Under the pieces are notes generated by a model, which was not told the DNA's origin, ran no database searches, and worked only from the letters and a program-made list of their open reading frames with translations. This document shows, piece by piece, positions 28,351-37,071 of a stretch of DNA of 64,000 bases (positions within the stretch are counted from its first letter, which is position 1; the number at the start of each line of letters is the position of its first letter). The DNA comes from an uncultured Roseateles sp. (GTDB taxonomy: Bacteria; Pseudomonadota; Gammaproteobacteria; Burkholderiales; Burkholderiaceae_C). The stretch spans positions 186,001 to 250,000 of the forward strand of contig NZ_CAJYPS010000007.1 in assembly GCF_913777145.1 (NCBI RefSeq), in the 5' to 3' direction. The position numbers and the translations under genes are program-made.

Positions 28351-30546
28351 ATGCGCCGCGCCCTGCTCTGCTCCGCTCTCCTGTTCATCCTCAGTGCCAG
28401 CACCTTGGCCCAGCCCGCACCACGACCCAAGGTTGCCCTGGTGCTGTCCGGCGGCGGTGCCCGCGGCCTGGCCCACATCGGCGTGCTGCGCGTGCTGGAG
28501 GAGCTCAAGGTGCCGGTGGACCTCATTGTCGGCACCAGCATGGGCGCAGTCGTGGGCGGCGCCTATGCGTCGGGCCGCAGCGTGGACGAGCTGGAGGCGC
28601 TGGTGAAGAGCGCACGCTGGAACGACATCCTGGCCGACCGCCCGCCGCGCGACCGGCTCACCGTGCGCCGGCGCGAGGACGACGAGCTGGTGCCCTCGCG
28701 CATCGAGTTCGGCTTCACGCCCGCGCGCGGCGTCACGCTGCCCAGCGGCGCGGCGGGCAACAGCCAGCTGGAGGCCACGCTGACCTCGCTGCTGCCGGTG
28801 CAGCGCGCCGAGCAGCCGCTGCGCCGCCTGCCCATCCCGTTTCGCGCGGTGGCCACCGACCTGCTGTCCGGCGCCATGCTGGACCAGGCCGACACGCCGC
28901 TGTTCCAGGCGCTGCGCGCGTCCATGGCGGTGCCGGGGGTGTTCACGCCGCTGCGGGTCAACGGCCGGCCACTGGTGGACGGCGGCCTGGTGCGCAATCT
29001 GCCGGTGGACATCGCACGGCAGCTGGGCGCCGACATCATCATCGCGGTGAACGTGGGCACGCCGCTGCTGGAGGACCGCGAGATCACCAGCGCCGTGATG
29101 GTGGCCAACCAGATGCTGCAGATCCTGACCGAGCAGAACGTGCAGCGCTCGCTGGCCGAACTGAAGGCGCAGGACATCGTCATCGACCCCGACCTGGGCG
29201 GCATGGGCTTCATGGACTTCGCGCGCGCGGACGAGGCCATGGCCACCGGCCGCCGCGCGGCGCTGGCCTCGGGGGCCCGCCTGGCCGCGCTGTCCCAGCC
29301 CGAGGCGTTCGCGCAACTGCAGCAGCGCCGCCTGGGCACGCCCGAGGATGTGCTGCCGGCGCTGCCGCTGGCCGAGCTGAGCCTCAGCGGCACGCAGCGC
29401 GTGAACGCCGAGGCGCTGCGGGCCGAGCTGGAGCTGCCGGCCGGCCAGCCGGTAGGCCGGGCCGAGCTGGAACGCGCGGTCGAACAACTGCACGGCAGCG
29501 GCGACTTCGAGCGCATCGAGGTACAGCTCAGCGACCGCGATGAGCGCCGCACCGTGGAGCTCAAGCTCAGCGAGGCCGAATGGGCCGCCAGCCGCGTGCG
29601 CCTGGGGCTGGAGCTCTACAGCAACTTCGCCGACACCAACAGCTACTCGCTGGTCGCCATGCATGTGGCCGACTGGCTCAACGACTGGGGCGGCGAGCTG
29701 CGCTCGCTCGCCCGCATAGGCTCGACCCGCGGCCTCAGCAGCGAGTTCTACCAGCCGCTGGGCGCGGGCTCGCGCTGGTTCACCAGCGCCAAGCTGGCCT
29801 ACGAGGCCGGCAGCAGCGACGTGTTCTCGTCCGGCCAGCGCGCGCTGCGCCTGTCCAGCAACCAGGCCAGCGCGCAGCTGGAGCTGGGGCGACGCGTGTC
29901 CGGCCTGGGCGATGTGCGCCTGGGCGTGGGGCGGCTGCGGGCGGCCGACGAGGTCATCATCCCGGTCACCAGCGGCACGCCGCGCCGCACCCGCAACTAC
30001 CTGCAGCAGTACCTGGAGCTGCACACCGACACGCTGGACTCGCTGGCCTTTCCCAGCCGTGGCCAGTGGGCGACGCTGCGCGCCGAGTGGCTGCACCCGC
30101 GCGGCGAGCCGCGTGCGCTCAATCTCTCGGCGCTGGGTCTGCGGGCCTTTCAGCTGGGCGACTGGGCCGGCCAGCTCTACGGCGAGGCGGCCCATGCCGA
30201 GGGTGGCCAGGCGCGCTCGCTGGGCGGCTACCTGCGGCTGTCGGGCACGCCCGACGGCTCGCTGGTGGGCGTCAACATGGCGCTGGCCCGCGTCGTGATG
30301 GCGCGGCGTATCGCCGAGATGCCGGTGGGCCTGGGCGGCGCGGTGCGGGTGGGCTTCTCGCTGGAAGCCGGCACGGTCAATCAGCTGGAAGGGCGGCGCC
30401 TGTCGCAGCTGACCAGTGGCGTCTGGAAACAGGCTGGCAGCGCCTTCCTCAGCGTGGACACACGCTTCGGGCCCTTCTTCCTGGCGCTGGGTGCCACCCG
30501 CGGCGGCGACAGCTCGGCCTATCTGCTGCTGGGGCCGACCTGGTGA
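28351..30546 (+). CDS. PlpD-like patatin autotransporter (type Vd)
   Basis: 731 residues, the size of Pseudomonas PlpD. Signal peptide [21 protein letters not shown]. The patatin domain has [12 protein letters not shown], nucleophile Ser63 in [10 protein letters not shown], and Asp210 in [11 protein letters not shown], forming the Ser-Asp dyad. A POTRA-like region follows near 345-405 ([31 protein letters not shown]), then a beta-barrel of about 300 residues ending [12 protein letters not shown], with terminal aromatic residue. Such proteins place a phospholipase on the cell surface. The function is inferred from PlpD. Upstream by 31 nt lies the substrate-binding gene. Confidence 0.88.
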   Translation: MRRALLCSALLFILSASTLAQPAPRPKVALVLSGGGARGLAHIGVLRVLEELKVPVDLIVGTSMGAVVGGAYASGRSVDELEALVKSARWNDILADRPPRDRLTVRRREDDELVPSRIEFGFTPARGVTLPSGAAGNSQLEATLTSLLPVQRAEQPLRRLPIPFRAVATDLLSGAMLDQADTPLFQALRASMAVPGVFTPLRVNGRPLVDGGLVRNLPVDIARQLGADIIIAVNVGTPLLEDREITSAVMVANQMLQILTEQNVQRSLAELKAQDIVIDPDLGGMGFMDFARADEAMATGRRAALASGARLAALSQPEAFAQLQQRRLGTPEDVLPALPLAELSLSGTQRVNAEALRAELELPAGQPVGRAELERAVEQLHGSGDFERIEVQLSDRDERRTVELKLSEAEWAASRVRLGLELYSNFADTNSYSLVAMHVADWLNDWGGELRSLARIGSTRGLSSEFYQPLGAGSRWFTSAKLAYEAGSSDVFSSGQRALRLSSNQASAQLELGRRVSGLGDVRLGVGRLRAADEVIIPVTSGTPRRTRNYLQQYLELHTDTLDSLAFPSRGQWATLRAEWLHPRGEPRALNLSALGLRAFQLGDWAGQLYGEAAHAEGGQARSLGGYLRLSGTPDGSLVGVNMALARVVMARRIAEMPVGLGGAVRVGFSLEAGTVNQLEGRRLSQLTSGVWKQAGSAFLSVDTRFGPFFLALGATRGGDSSAYLLLGPTW

Positions 30547-30558
30547 GCCCGGGCGGGC

Positions 30559-31254
30559 TCAGCCCGCCAGCAGGCGCTCGGCCAGCGCGAAGTCCTCCGG
30601 CCAGGTGACCTTGAAGTTGGCCGCCGACGCCCGCACCAGCAGCGGGGCCAGGCCTTGCGCCTCGACCGCGCTGGCCTCGTCGGTGGCGGCCGCACCCATG
30701 GCCGCCAGCGCGCGCTCCACCAGGCCCAGGCGGAACATCTGCGGCGTCTGCGCCGCCCATTTGTCGCGCCTGTCCACGGTGGCCGCGACCCGGCCGGCCG
30801 CATCGCCGGCCTTCAGCGTGTCGGCCACCGGCTGGGCCAGCAGGCCGCCCACCGCGTCCGGCAGGCAGGCGGCGATCAGCGCCTCCACCCATTCGGGCCG
30901 CAGCAGACAGCGCGCGGCGTCGTGCACCAGCACCCAGTCCTCGTCGCGCGCGCCGCGCCGGCGCAGCTCGGCCAGACCGCCCAGCACGCTGTCGGCGCGG
31001 CTGGCGCCGCCTACGCGGGCCACCCAGCCGGCAAAACCCGGCACCGCAGCCTCGAAGCGGTCATCGGCGGGCGACAGCACCACCAGGGTCTGGGTCAGGC
31101 GCGGGACGGCCGCCAGCGCGGCCAGCGTGTGGGCCAGCAGCGGCCGGCCGGCCAGCATCACGTATTGCTTGGGCATGCCCGCGCCGGAACGCTCGCCCAC
31201 GCCGGCGGCGGGCACGAGCGCGTAGCAGCGCGGCGGGGTGGGGTCAGCAGGCAT
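30559..31254 (-). CDS. ispD: IspD, 2-C-methyl-D-erythritol 4-phosphate cytidylyltransferase
   Basis: 231 residues from ATG 31,254. Nucleotide-binding start ALVPAAGVGERSGAGMPKQY, then AGRPLLAHTLAAL, VLVHDAARCLLRPEWVEALI and TVDRRDKWAAQTPQMFRLGLVERAL, all characteristic of IspD. It transfers CMP to methylerythritol phosphate, the third MEP step. It lies downstream of the bestrophin-like gene (13-nt gap) on the same strand and convergent with the patatin gene, 12 bp apart. Confidence 0.95.
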   Translation of the reverse strand: MPADPTPPRCYALVPAAGVGERSGAGMPKQYVMLAGRPLLAHTLAALAAVPRLTQTLVVLSPADDRFEAAVPGFAGWVARVGGASRADSVLGGLAELRRRGARDEDWVLVHDAARCLLRPEWVEALIAACLPDAVGGLLAQPVADTLKAGDAAGRVAATVDRRDKWAAQTPQMFRLGLVERALAAMGAAATDEASAVEAQGLAPLLVRASAANFKVTWPEDFALAERLLAG

Positions 31255-31267
31255 CAGGAAACAGATC

Positions 31268-32212
31268 TCAGAGCAGGCAGTAGTCGACCGGCTGCAGCGG
31301 TTCGGGTGGGTGCGGGTCGCCCAGCGCCTGGCGCATGTCGATCTCGATGGCGCGGCAGATCGCGTCCAGCGGCAGGTCGTTGGGCTCGGTGCCGAAGGGT
31401 TCCTCGATCTCGTCGCCCAGCGCATCCAGCCCGAAGAAGGTGTAGGCCACGATGGCGACCACCAGCGGCGTCATGAAGCCCAGCATGTCCACCAGGCCGA
31501 AGGGCAGCAGGAAGCAGTACATATAGGCCGTGCGGTGCAGCAGCAGCGTGTACGAGAACGGCAGCGGCGTGTTCTTGATGCGCTCGCAGCCCGCGGCCGA
31601 GGCCGACATGCCGGACAGCGTGGCGTCGATCTGCGCCAGCCGCACGCTGTCGAGGGCGCCCTCGCGGCGGCACTGGGCCAGGTCGGCCCCCATGGCCAGC
31701 ATCAGCGCCGCATGGCGGTTGCGCTGGCTGCGCAGCGCGGCGCGTTCGGCCTCGCCGACCAGGCCGACGATCTCGCGGTCGTCCGCTGGCTGGCCGCGCA
31801 GCAGGCGCTTGAGTTCCACGCACAGCGCCACCGCGCGCAGCAGCACGCGCACGCGCCGGTCGGACAGGTCGCGCGGGTCGGCCGGCGGCGCCGGCGCGTC
31901 CACCAGGTGCAGCACCTGGCGGGCCAGGTTGCGGCTGCGCGCCAGCAGATCGCCCCAGAGCTTGCGGCCCTCCCAGTAGCGGTCGTAGCAGGCGTTGTTT
32001 CGAAAGCCCAGGAAGATGGCCAGCGGCAGGCCCATCAGCGTGAACGGAATCGTGCCGACGATGAGCTTGTGGCTGAACAGCGCGCCATGCGTCAGCGACA
32101 CCAGCACCGCCAGCGCGATGTTGGCCGCCAGCACCCAGCGCACGCGCTGCATGATGGAGCCGCGCAGCAGGAAGAACAGTTTCAGCGCCGAGGGGCGCTC
32201 GCGCAGGATCAC
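31268..32212 (-). CDS. bestrophin-like anion channel protein
   Basis: 314 residues, typical of bacterial bestrophins (RFP-TM, chloride channel family). Motifs are SLTHGALFSHKLIVGTIPFTLMGLPLAIFLGFRNNACYDRYWEGRKLWGDL near the N-terminus, and IKNTPLPFSYTLLLHRTAYMYCFLLPFGL with MTPLVVAIVAYTFFGLDALGDEIEEPFG near the C-terminus. At least four membrane segments are seen. Bacterial homologues conduct ions; physiological role unknown. Start overlaps the CoA-transferase stop by 4 nt, indicating one operon. Confidence 0.9.
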   Translation of the reverse strand: MILRERPSALKLFFLLRGSIMQRVRWVLAANIALAVLVSLTHGALFSHKLIVGTIPFTLMGLPLAIFLGFRNNACYDRYWEGRKLWGDLLARSRNLARQVLHLVDAPAPPADPRDLSDRRVRVLLRAVALCVELKRLLRGQPADDREIVGLVGEAERAALRSQRNRHAALMLAMGADLAQCRREGALDSVRLAQIDATLSGMSASAAGCERIKNTPLPFSYTLLLHRTAYMYCFLLPFGLVDMLGFMTPLVVAIVAYTFFGLDALGDEIEEPFGTEPNDLPLDAICRAIEIDMRQALGDPHPPEPLQPVDYCLL

Positions 32213-33726
32213 GGCAGCATCCGCCCTTGCTGCAGGTAGCGCTGGTGCCAGGCGAAGGCCTCGCCCAGCAGGTGGGGCGTGTGCTGGCCGGGCGCGTCGC
32301 GGCGGGCGCGCTCGAAATAGTCGCGCAGCAGCGGCCGGTAGTCCGGGTGGGCACAGCGCTCGATCACCAGCGCCGCACGCTCCTTGGGCGACAGGCCGCG
32401 CAGATCAGCCAGGCCCTGTTCGGTGACGATGATCTGCACATCGTGCTCGGTGTGGTCCACATGGCTGACCATGGGCACGATGCAGGAGATGGCGCCGCCC
32501 TTGGCGGTGGACGGCGTCATGAAGATGGACAGATAGGCGTTGCGCGCGAAATCGCCCGAGCCGCCTATGCCGTTCATGATGCTGGAGCCCATCACGTGGG
32601 TGGAGTTCACGTTGCCGTAGATGTCGGCCTCGATCATCGCGTTCATCGCGATCAGGCCCAGGCGGCGTATCAGCTCCGGGTGGTTGGAGATCTCCTGCGG
32701 CCGCAGCACGATGCGCTGGCGGTAGAAGTCCAGGTTCTGCTCGAAGCGGGCCTGGGCCGCGGGGCTCAGCGACAGCGCGGTGGCCGAGGCGCTGGCCAGC
32801 TTGCCGCTGGCCAGCATGTCCAGCATGCCGTCCTGCAGCACCTCGGTGAAGGCGCTCAGGCGCTCGAACGGCCCCTGGTTGAGGCCGGCCAGCACCGCGT
32901 TGGCGATATTGCCCACGCCGGACTGCAGCGGCAGCAGCTGCGGCGACAGCCGCCCGCGCGCGACCTCGTGCTGCAGGAAGTCCAGCAGATGGCCGGCGAT
33001 CGCCTCGGACACCGCGTCCGGCGCGGCGAACGCCGAGTTGCGGTCGTGCTGGTCGGTCTCCACCACCGCGATCACCCTGCTCAGGTCGCAGCGCAGATAG
33101 GGCTCGCCGATGCGCTGATCCGGCGCGGTCATGGGAATGGGCTGGCGGTGCGGCGGCAGTGCGGTGCCGTAGTACACGTCGTGCATGCCCTCCAGCGCCA
33201 GCGGCACGCGCTGGTTGACCTCCAGGATGATCTGGTCCGCCTGATCCAGCCAGGTCTTGTTGTTGCCTATGGAGGTGGACGGGATCAGTCGCCCGTCCGG
33301 CAGGATGCCCGCGACCTCGATGACCGCCACGTCCAGCTTGCCGAAGAAGCCGAACCACACATACTGCGCCACGTGGCTCAGGTGGATGTCGGTGTACTCC
33401 ATCTCGCCGGCATTGATGCGCGCCCTGCCCTGCGGGTCGCTCTGGTAGGGCATGCGCAGCTCGACCGCATTGACCTTGGCCAGCGCGCCATCCAGCTCGG
33501 GCGCGGTGGACGCGCCGGTCCACAGGCCGATGCGAAAGCCCTCGCCCTGGGCATTGAGCCGCGCGATGCGCGCGGCCAGCGCCTGCGGCACGGCCTTGGG
33601 GTAGCCCGCGCCGGTGAAGCCGCTCATGCCGACGTTGGCACCCGCCGGCACCAGCTCCGCCGCCTGCTCCGCGCTCATCAGCCGCTCACGCAGGCCGGGG
33701 TGTTGGATGCGGGGGGACGGACTCAT
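32209..33726 (-). CDS. acetyl-CoA hydrolase/transferase family (succinyl-CoA:acetate CoA-transferase type)
   Basis: 505 residues. The N-terminal half has AEQAAELVPAGANVGMSGFTGAGYPKAVP and IEVAGILPDGRLIPSTSIGNNKTW. The C-terminal half includes LPLQSGVGNIANAVLAGL, FTEVLQDGMLDMLASGK (probable catalytic Glu), MIEADIYGNVNSTHVMGSSIMNGIGGSGDFARNAYLSIF and IVTEQGLADLRGLSPKERA. These are diagnostic for the ACH1/Cat1 family, which moves CoA between succinate, acetate and similar acids. It overlaps the bestrophin-like gene. Substrate preference is not readable. Confidence 0.92.
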   Translation of the reverse strand: MSPSPRIQHPGLRERLMSAEQAAELVPAGANVGMSGFTGAGYPKAVPQALAARIARLNAQGEGFRIGLWTGASTAPELDGALAKVNAVELRMPYQSDPQGRARINAGEMEYTDIHLSHVAQYVWFGFFGKLDVAVIEVAGILPDGRLIPSTSIGNNKTWLDQADQIILEVNQRVPLALEGMHDVYYGTALPPHRQPIPMTAPDQRIGEPYLRCDLSRVIAVVETDQHDRNSAFAAPDAVSEAIAGHLLDFLQHEVARGRLSPQLLPLQSGVGNIANAVLAGLNQGPFERLSAFTEVLQDGMLDMLASGKLASASATALSLSPAAQARFEQNLDFYRQRIVLRPQEISNHPELIRRLGLIAMNAMIEADIYGNVNSTHVMGSSIMNGIGGSGDFARNAYLSIFMTPSTAKGGAISCIVPMVSHVDHTEHDVQIIVTEQGLADLRGLSPKERAALVIERCAHPDYRPLLRDYFERARRDAPGQHTPHLLGEAFAWHQRYLQQGRMLP

Positions 33727-33873
33727 GCGGGTTACTCCGGGACGGCAAGGCGCCGCAGCTTAGCCCATGGCGCGGCCTGGCCGGAGTGTCCTGCCCCGAT
33801 GTCCGAGCGATCGGCGGGACTGGCGGGAGGCGTCAGCCCCCTCCCAGCGAGAGTGGCGCCGGCCCGCCGTGCC

Positions 33874-34623
33874 CTAGTCGTCGTGACCGGGGTTGTGGCG
33901 CGCCAGCCGGCGCAACAGGCCGGGCCAGGTCAGCTCGGCGCCGCTGCCGCGCATCACCTGGTCGCTCTGCGCCCGTATGCCGGCCAGGATGGCGGGCGGA
34001 ATGCGGATCAGCTCGGCCCCGCCGCTCTGCGCGGCGATCTGTATCTCGCAGGCCCGCTGCAGCATGAACATCTTCAGGAAGCAGTCGGCCGCGCTGCGGC
34101 CCAGCGTCAGCAGGCCGTGGTTGCGCAGCAGCATCAGCGAGGTGGCGCCCAGGTCGCGCACCAGGCGGGCCTTCTCGTCGGGGTTGAGCGCCACGCCCTC
34201 GTAGTCGTGATAGCTCAGCGAGGCCAGCGGAAACAGGCTGTGCTGCGAAATCGGCAGCAGACCCTCGCGCTGCGCACTGACCGCAATGCCGGCCACCGTG
34301 TGCAGGTGCATCACGAACAGCGCGTCCTCGCGCGCCTCGTGTACCGCGCTGTGGATGATGAAGCCGGCCGGGTTGACCGGGTAGTCGCCGGGCGCGACCT
34401 TCTCGCCCGCCGCGTCCACCTTCACCAGCTGGCTGGCGCTGATCTCGTCGAACATCATCCCGTAGGGGTTGATCAGGAAATGGTGCTCGGGCCCGGGCAC
34501 GCGCGCCGAGATGTGGGTGAAGATCAGGTCGTCCCAGCCGAACATCGCGGCCAGGCGGTACAGCGCCGCGAGATCGCAGCGGACAGCCCATTCCTCGGGG
34601 CTGCAGTGAGCGGGTCGGGCCAT
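33874..34623 (-). CDS. class II aldolase/adducin family protein
   Basis: 249 residues from ATG 34,623 with AAGGAGA upstream. The domain is recognised by RCDLAALYRLAAMFGWDDLIFTHISARVPGPEHHFLINPYGMMFDEISASQLVKVD, then the zinc ligand pair in VMHLHTVAG, QHSLFPLASLSYHDYEG and LRNHGLLTLG. Family members cleave or decarboxylate aldol substrates such as fuculose-1-phosphate; others have no known substrate. The conserved zinc His residues and Glu-rich start are present. It is separated from the CoA-transferase by 147 bp and divergent from the methyltransferase gene. Confidence 0.9.
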   Translation of the reverse strand: MARPAHCSPEEWAVRCDLAALYRLAAMFGWDDLIFTHISARVPGPEHHFLINPYGMMFDEISASQLVKVDAAGEKVAPGDYPVNPAGFIIHSAVHEAREDALFVMHLHTVAGIAVSAQREGLLPISQHSLFPLASLSYHDYEGVALNPDEKARLVRDLGATSLMLLRNHGLLTLGRSAADCFLKMFMLQRACEIQIAAQSGGAELIRIPPAILAGIRAQSDQVMRGSGAELTWPGLLRRLARHNPGHDD

Positions 34624-34722
34624 GCGTGTCTCCTTGGGGCTTGTGATGGCAGGGCGAGGCCAGCTTAGCCAGCTCCGGCCGGCGCCGCTGTCGCGCAGGC
34701 GCCGGGGGACAATCGCTGCCCC

Positions 34723-35757
34723 ATGCTGATCGCCGACCTCCGCCAGCGCCTGCGCGCGCTGGGTGCCAACCCTGCCCACGAGTCCCGCGTGCTGCGCCAC
34801 TGGGTGCGCGCGCTGCCGCTGCAGGCCGGCCGGCGCCGCCTGGAACATTACCTGCCGCGCCCGGTGCTGGACGCCCTGCCCGGCCTGATGGCCGAGCTGG
34901 ACGGCCTGCTGACGCTGCGCTCCGAGCACGCCAGCGAGGACGGCAGCTCCGCCCGCCTGCTGCTGGGCCTGGCCGACGGCCAGACCGTGGAGACCGTGCT
35001 GCTGCCGCGCGACGGCGTCTGCGTGTCCAGCCAGGTGGGCTGCGCGGTGGGCTGCCAGTTCTGCATGACCGGCACCGAGGGACTGATACGCCAGGTCAGC
35101 AGCGCCGAGATCGTCGCCCAGGTGGTGCTGGCGCGCCGCAAGAACCCGCAGCTGAAGAAAGTGGTGTTCATGGGCATGGGCGAGCCCTCGCACAACCTTA
35201 CCAACGTGCTGGACGCGATCACGCTGCTGGGCAGCGAGGGCGGCCTGGCGCACAAGCAGCTGGTGTTCTCCACCGTGGGCGACGAGCGCGCGTTCGCGGC
35301 GCTGCAGCAGGCGACCGTGAAGCCGGCGCTGGCGCTGTCACTGCACAGCAGCGACGCCGCCAAGCGCGAACGCCTGCTGCCGCGCGCTCCGCGGCTTGCG
35401 CCCGAGCAGCTGGTGGAAGCGGCCGACGCCTATGGCCGCGCCAGCGGCTACCCGGTGCAGTACCAGTGGACGCTGCTGCAGGGCGTGAACGACGGCCCCG
35501 AGGAGCTGGACGGCATCGTGCGCCTGCTCAAGGGCCGCTACGGCCTGCTCAACATGATCCCGTACAACGAGGTCAATGGCCTGGGCTTCACCCGCCCGGC
35601 CTGGGAGCAGGCGCGCGAGATCGCAGCCACGCTGCACCAGCGCGGCGTGCTGACCAAGCTGCGCGACTCGGCCGGCCAGGATGTGGAGGGCGGCTGCGGC
35701 CAGTTGCGCGCCCGCGAGGCCCGGGGCCGGGTCTTGCCCATCCGGCGCCTTGACTGA
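34723..35757 (+). CDS. rlmN: RlmN-family radical SAM methyltransferase
   Basis: 344 residues. Radical SAM cluster C107xxxC111xxC114 in VSSQVGCAVGCQFCMTG. Later features are VVFMGMGEPSHNLTNVLDAI, STVGDERAF, ALSLHSSDAAKRERLLPRA, QWTLLQGVNDG, NMIPYNEVNGLGFTRP and the second-Cys element GQDVEGGCGQLRA. RlmN methylates A2503 of 23S rRNA (and some tRNAs). The length and the N-terminus (IADLRQRLRALGANPAHESRVLRHWVRAL) are divergent from housekeeping RlmN (about 380 residues), so this may be a paralogue. Location away from ispG supports that. Confidence 0.75.
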   Translation: MLIADLRQRLRALGANPAHESRVLRHWVRALPLQAGRRRLEHYLPRPVLDALPGLMAELDGLLTLRSEHASEDGSSARLLLGLADGQTVETVLLPRDGVCVSSQVGCAVGCQFCMTGTEGLIRQVSSAEIVAQVVLARRKNPQLKKVVFMGMGEPSHNLTNVLDAITLLGSEGGLAHKQLVFSTVGDERAFAALQQATVKPALALSLHSSDAAKRERLLPRAPRLAPEQLVEAADAYGRASGYPVQYQWTLLQGVNDGPEELDGIVRLLKGRYGLLNMIPYNEVNGLGFTRPAWEQAREIAATLHQRGVLTKLRDSAGQDVEGGCGQLRAREARGRVLPIRRLD

Positions 35758-35945
35758 TACGCGGCGGATTACAAGCCCTTCATCCCCTCAATCGCGGGGG
35801 TCCGCCCCATAGGCAATCCACGCATTTTTCACACTCACCAACGTCCCTACAGTCGGAAGCAGGTGATGAACGTCCACCCAGACGCTCGCCCGACAAGCCA
35901 AGGTCTAACCACGGCCTGAACAACATCTCCGACTGCGAGGGATCT

Positions 35946-36578
35946 ATGAAACTTACCCATACCTGCCTCCTCGCGCTGGCAGGCGTGGCCCTGGCCTCTG
36001 CGGCCCAGGCCGACACGATCTACAGCGAGGGTTTCGAGGACCTGGCCAACTCCGGCTGGATCCTGACCAACAACAGCAGCCCCGCCGGCACGAGCTGGCT
36101 GCAGGGTGCCAACGAGATCTTCGCGGCCCAGGCCGGCAGCGAGAACTCCTATGCGCTCGCCAACTTCCTGAGCGCCAACGGCAGCGGCAGCATCTCCAAC
36201 TGGCTGATCAGCCCCGAGATCACGCTGGCCGCCGGCAGCACGCTGAGCTTCTACGCCCGCACCGAGAACACCGCCGGCTTCCAGGACGCGTTCAACGTCT
36301 ACTTCAGCGCCGGCTCGGCCTCCACGACCAGCAGCTTCACCGCGCTGGCCACGGCCGTCACGGCTCAGAACGGCTGGACCCTCTACACCTTCGCACTGCC
36401 CGAGGTCGCCACCGGCCGCATCGCGTTCGAGTACTCGGTCGCGAACGCGGACAACGCCAACGTGCTGGGCATCGACTCGGTGCAGATTTCCGCCGTGCCC
36501 GAACCCTCCACCTATGGCCTGATGGCCCTGGGTCTGGTGGGCATGGCCGCACTGCGCCGCCGCCGTTCGGCCGAGTGA
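35946..36578 (+). CDS. PEP-CTERM protein, choice-of-anchor J type
   Basis: 210 residues. Signal peptide MKLTHTCLLALAGVALASAAQA. The mature domain reads IYSEGFEDLANSGWILTNNSS, WLQGANEIFAAQAGSENSYALANF and SISNWLISPEITLAAGSTLSFYART, the pattern of the choice-of-anchor J family. It ends in a PEP-CTERM signal VPEPSTYGLMALGLVGMAALRRRR, which is recognised by exosortase for surface sorting. It heads a three-gene cassette with the two downstream genes. The 188 bp upstream contain no clear sigma-54 or sigma-70 match. Confidence 0.92.
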   Translation: MKLTHTCLLALAGVALASAAQADTIYSEGFEDLANSGWILTNNSSPAGTSWLQGANEIFAAQAGSENSYALANFLSANGSGSISNWLISPEITLAAGSTLSFYARTENTAGFQDAFNVYFSAGSASTTSSFTALATAVTAQNGWTLYTFALPEVATGRIAFEYSVANADNANVLGIDSVQISAVPEPSTYGLMALGLVGMAALRRRRSAE

Positions 36579-36624
36579 GCGCCACCCGCCACTCGCCCCT
36601 CTTCTTCAAGCACAAGGACAACCC

Positions 36625-37071
36625 ATGTCGCTGAACCAATCCGCCTCGCGTCGCCCCGGCCTGGCCGTGGCGATCGCCGTGGCCGCGCTGCTGGGCGCGG
36701 CCTCCGCCCATGCCAGCAAGGTCGTCAAGGACCCCGAGACCGGCGCGCTGCGCGCCCCCACCGCCGCTGAACTCGCCGCCGAGCAAAGCCGCGCGAAGAC
36801 CACGCTGAGCCGTGGCCAGGCCCAGCCGCGCGGCCTGCTGACCGGCAAGATCGCCCCCCAGCCCGTGACGCATGCCGACGGCACCGTGGAGCAGGAACTG
36901 GACGAAAGCTCGCTGCAGTTCTCCACCGTCACCCGCAACCCCGACGGCACGCTGAGCTTCGCCTGCGTGACCGGCCAGGACGCCGCCGATGCCATCGTCA
37001 AGGGCAAGCGCAAGGCCAAGGCCGCTCACCAGCACACCCATGCCGCCAAGGAGGTGAGCTATGAAAAGTAA
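36625..37071 (+). CDS. small secreted protein of the PEP-CTERM cassette
   Basis: 148 residues. Signal peptide region GLAVAIAVAALLGAASAHA. The mature part has KDPETGALRAPTAAELAAEQSRAKTTLSRG, LTGKIAPQPVTHADGTVEQELDESSLQFSTV and TLSFACVTGQDAADAIVKG, a short alternating strand pattern with one Cys, followed by a Lys/His-rich tail. This kind of protein is found next to PEP-CTERM genes (family recollection, not searched). It overlaps the metalloprotease gene by 11 nt and is probably translated together with it. Function unknown. Confidence 0.7.
   Translation: MSLNQSASRRPGLAVAIAVAALLGAASAHASKVVKDPETGALRAPTAAELAAEQSRAKTTLSRGQAQPRGLLTGKIAPQPVTHADGTVEQELDESSLQFSTVTRNPDGTLSFACVTGQDAADAIVKGKRKAKAAHQHTHAAKEVSYEK

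Noticed and set aside
35758..35945. Sigma-54 promoter for the PEP-CTERM cassette
   Set aside because: No TGGCAC-N5-TTGCW match was found in the 188 bp.
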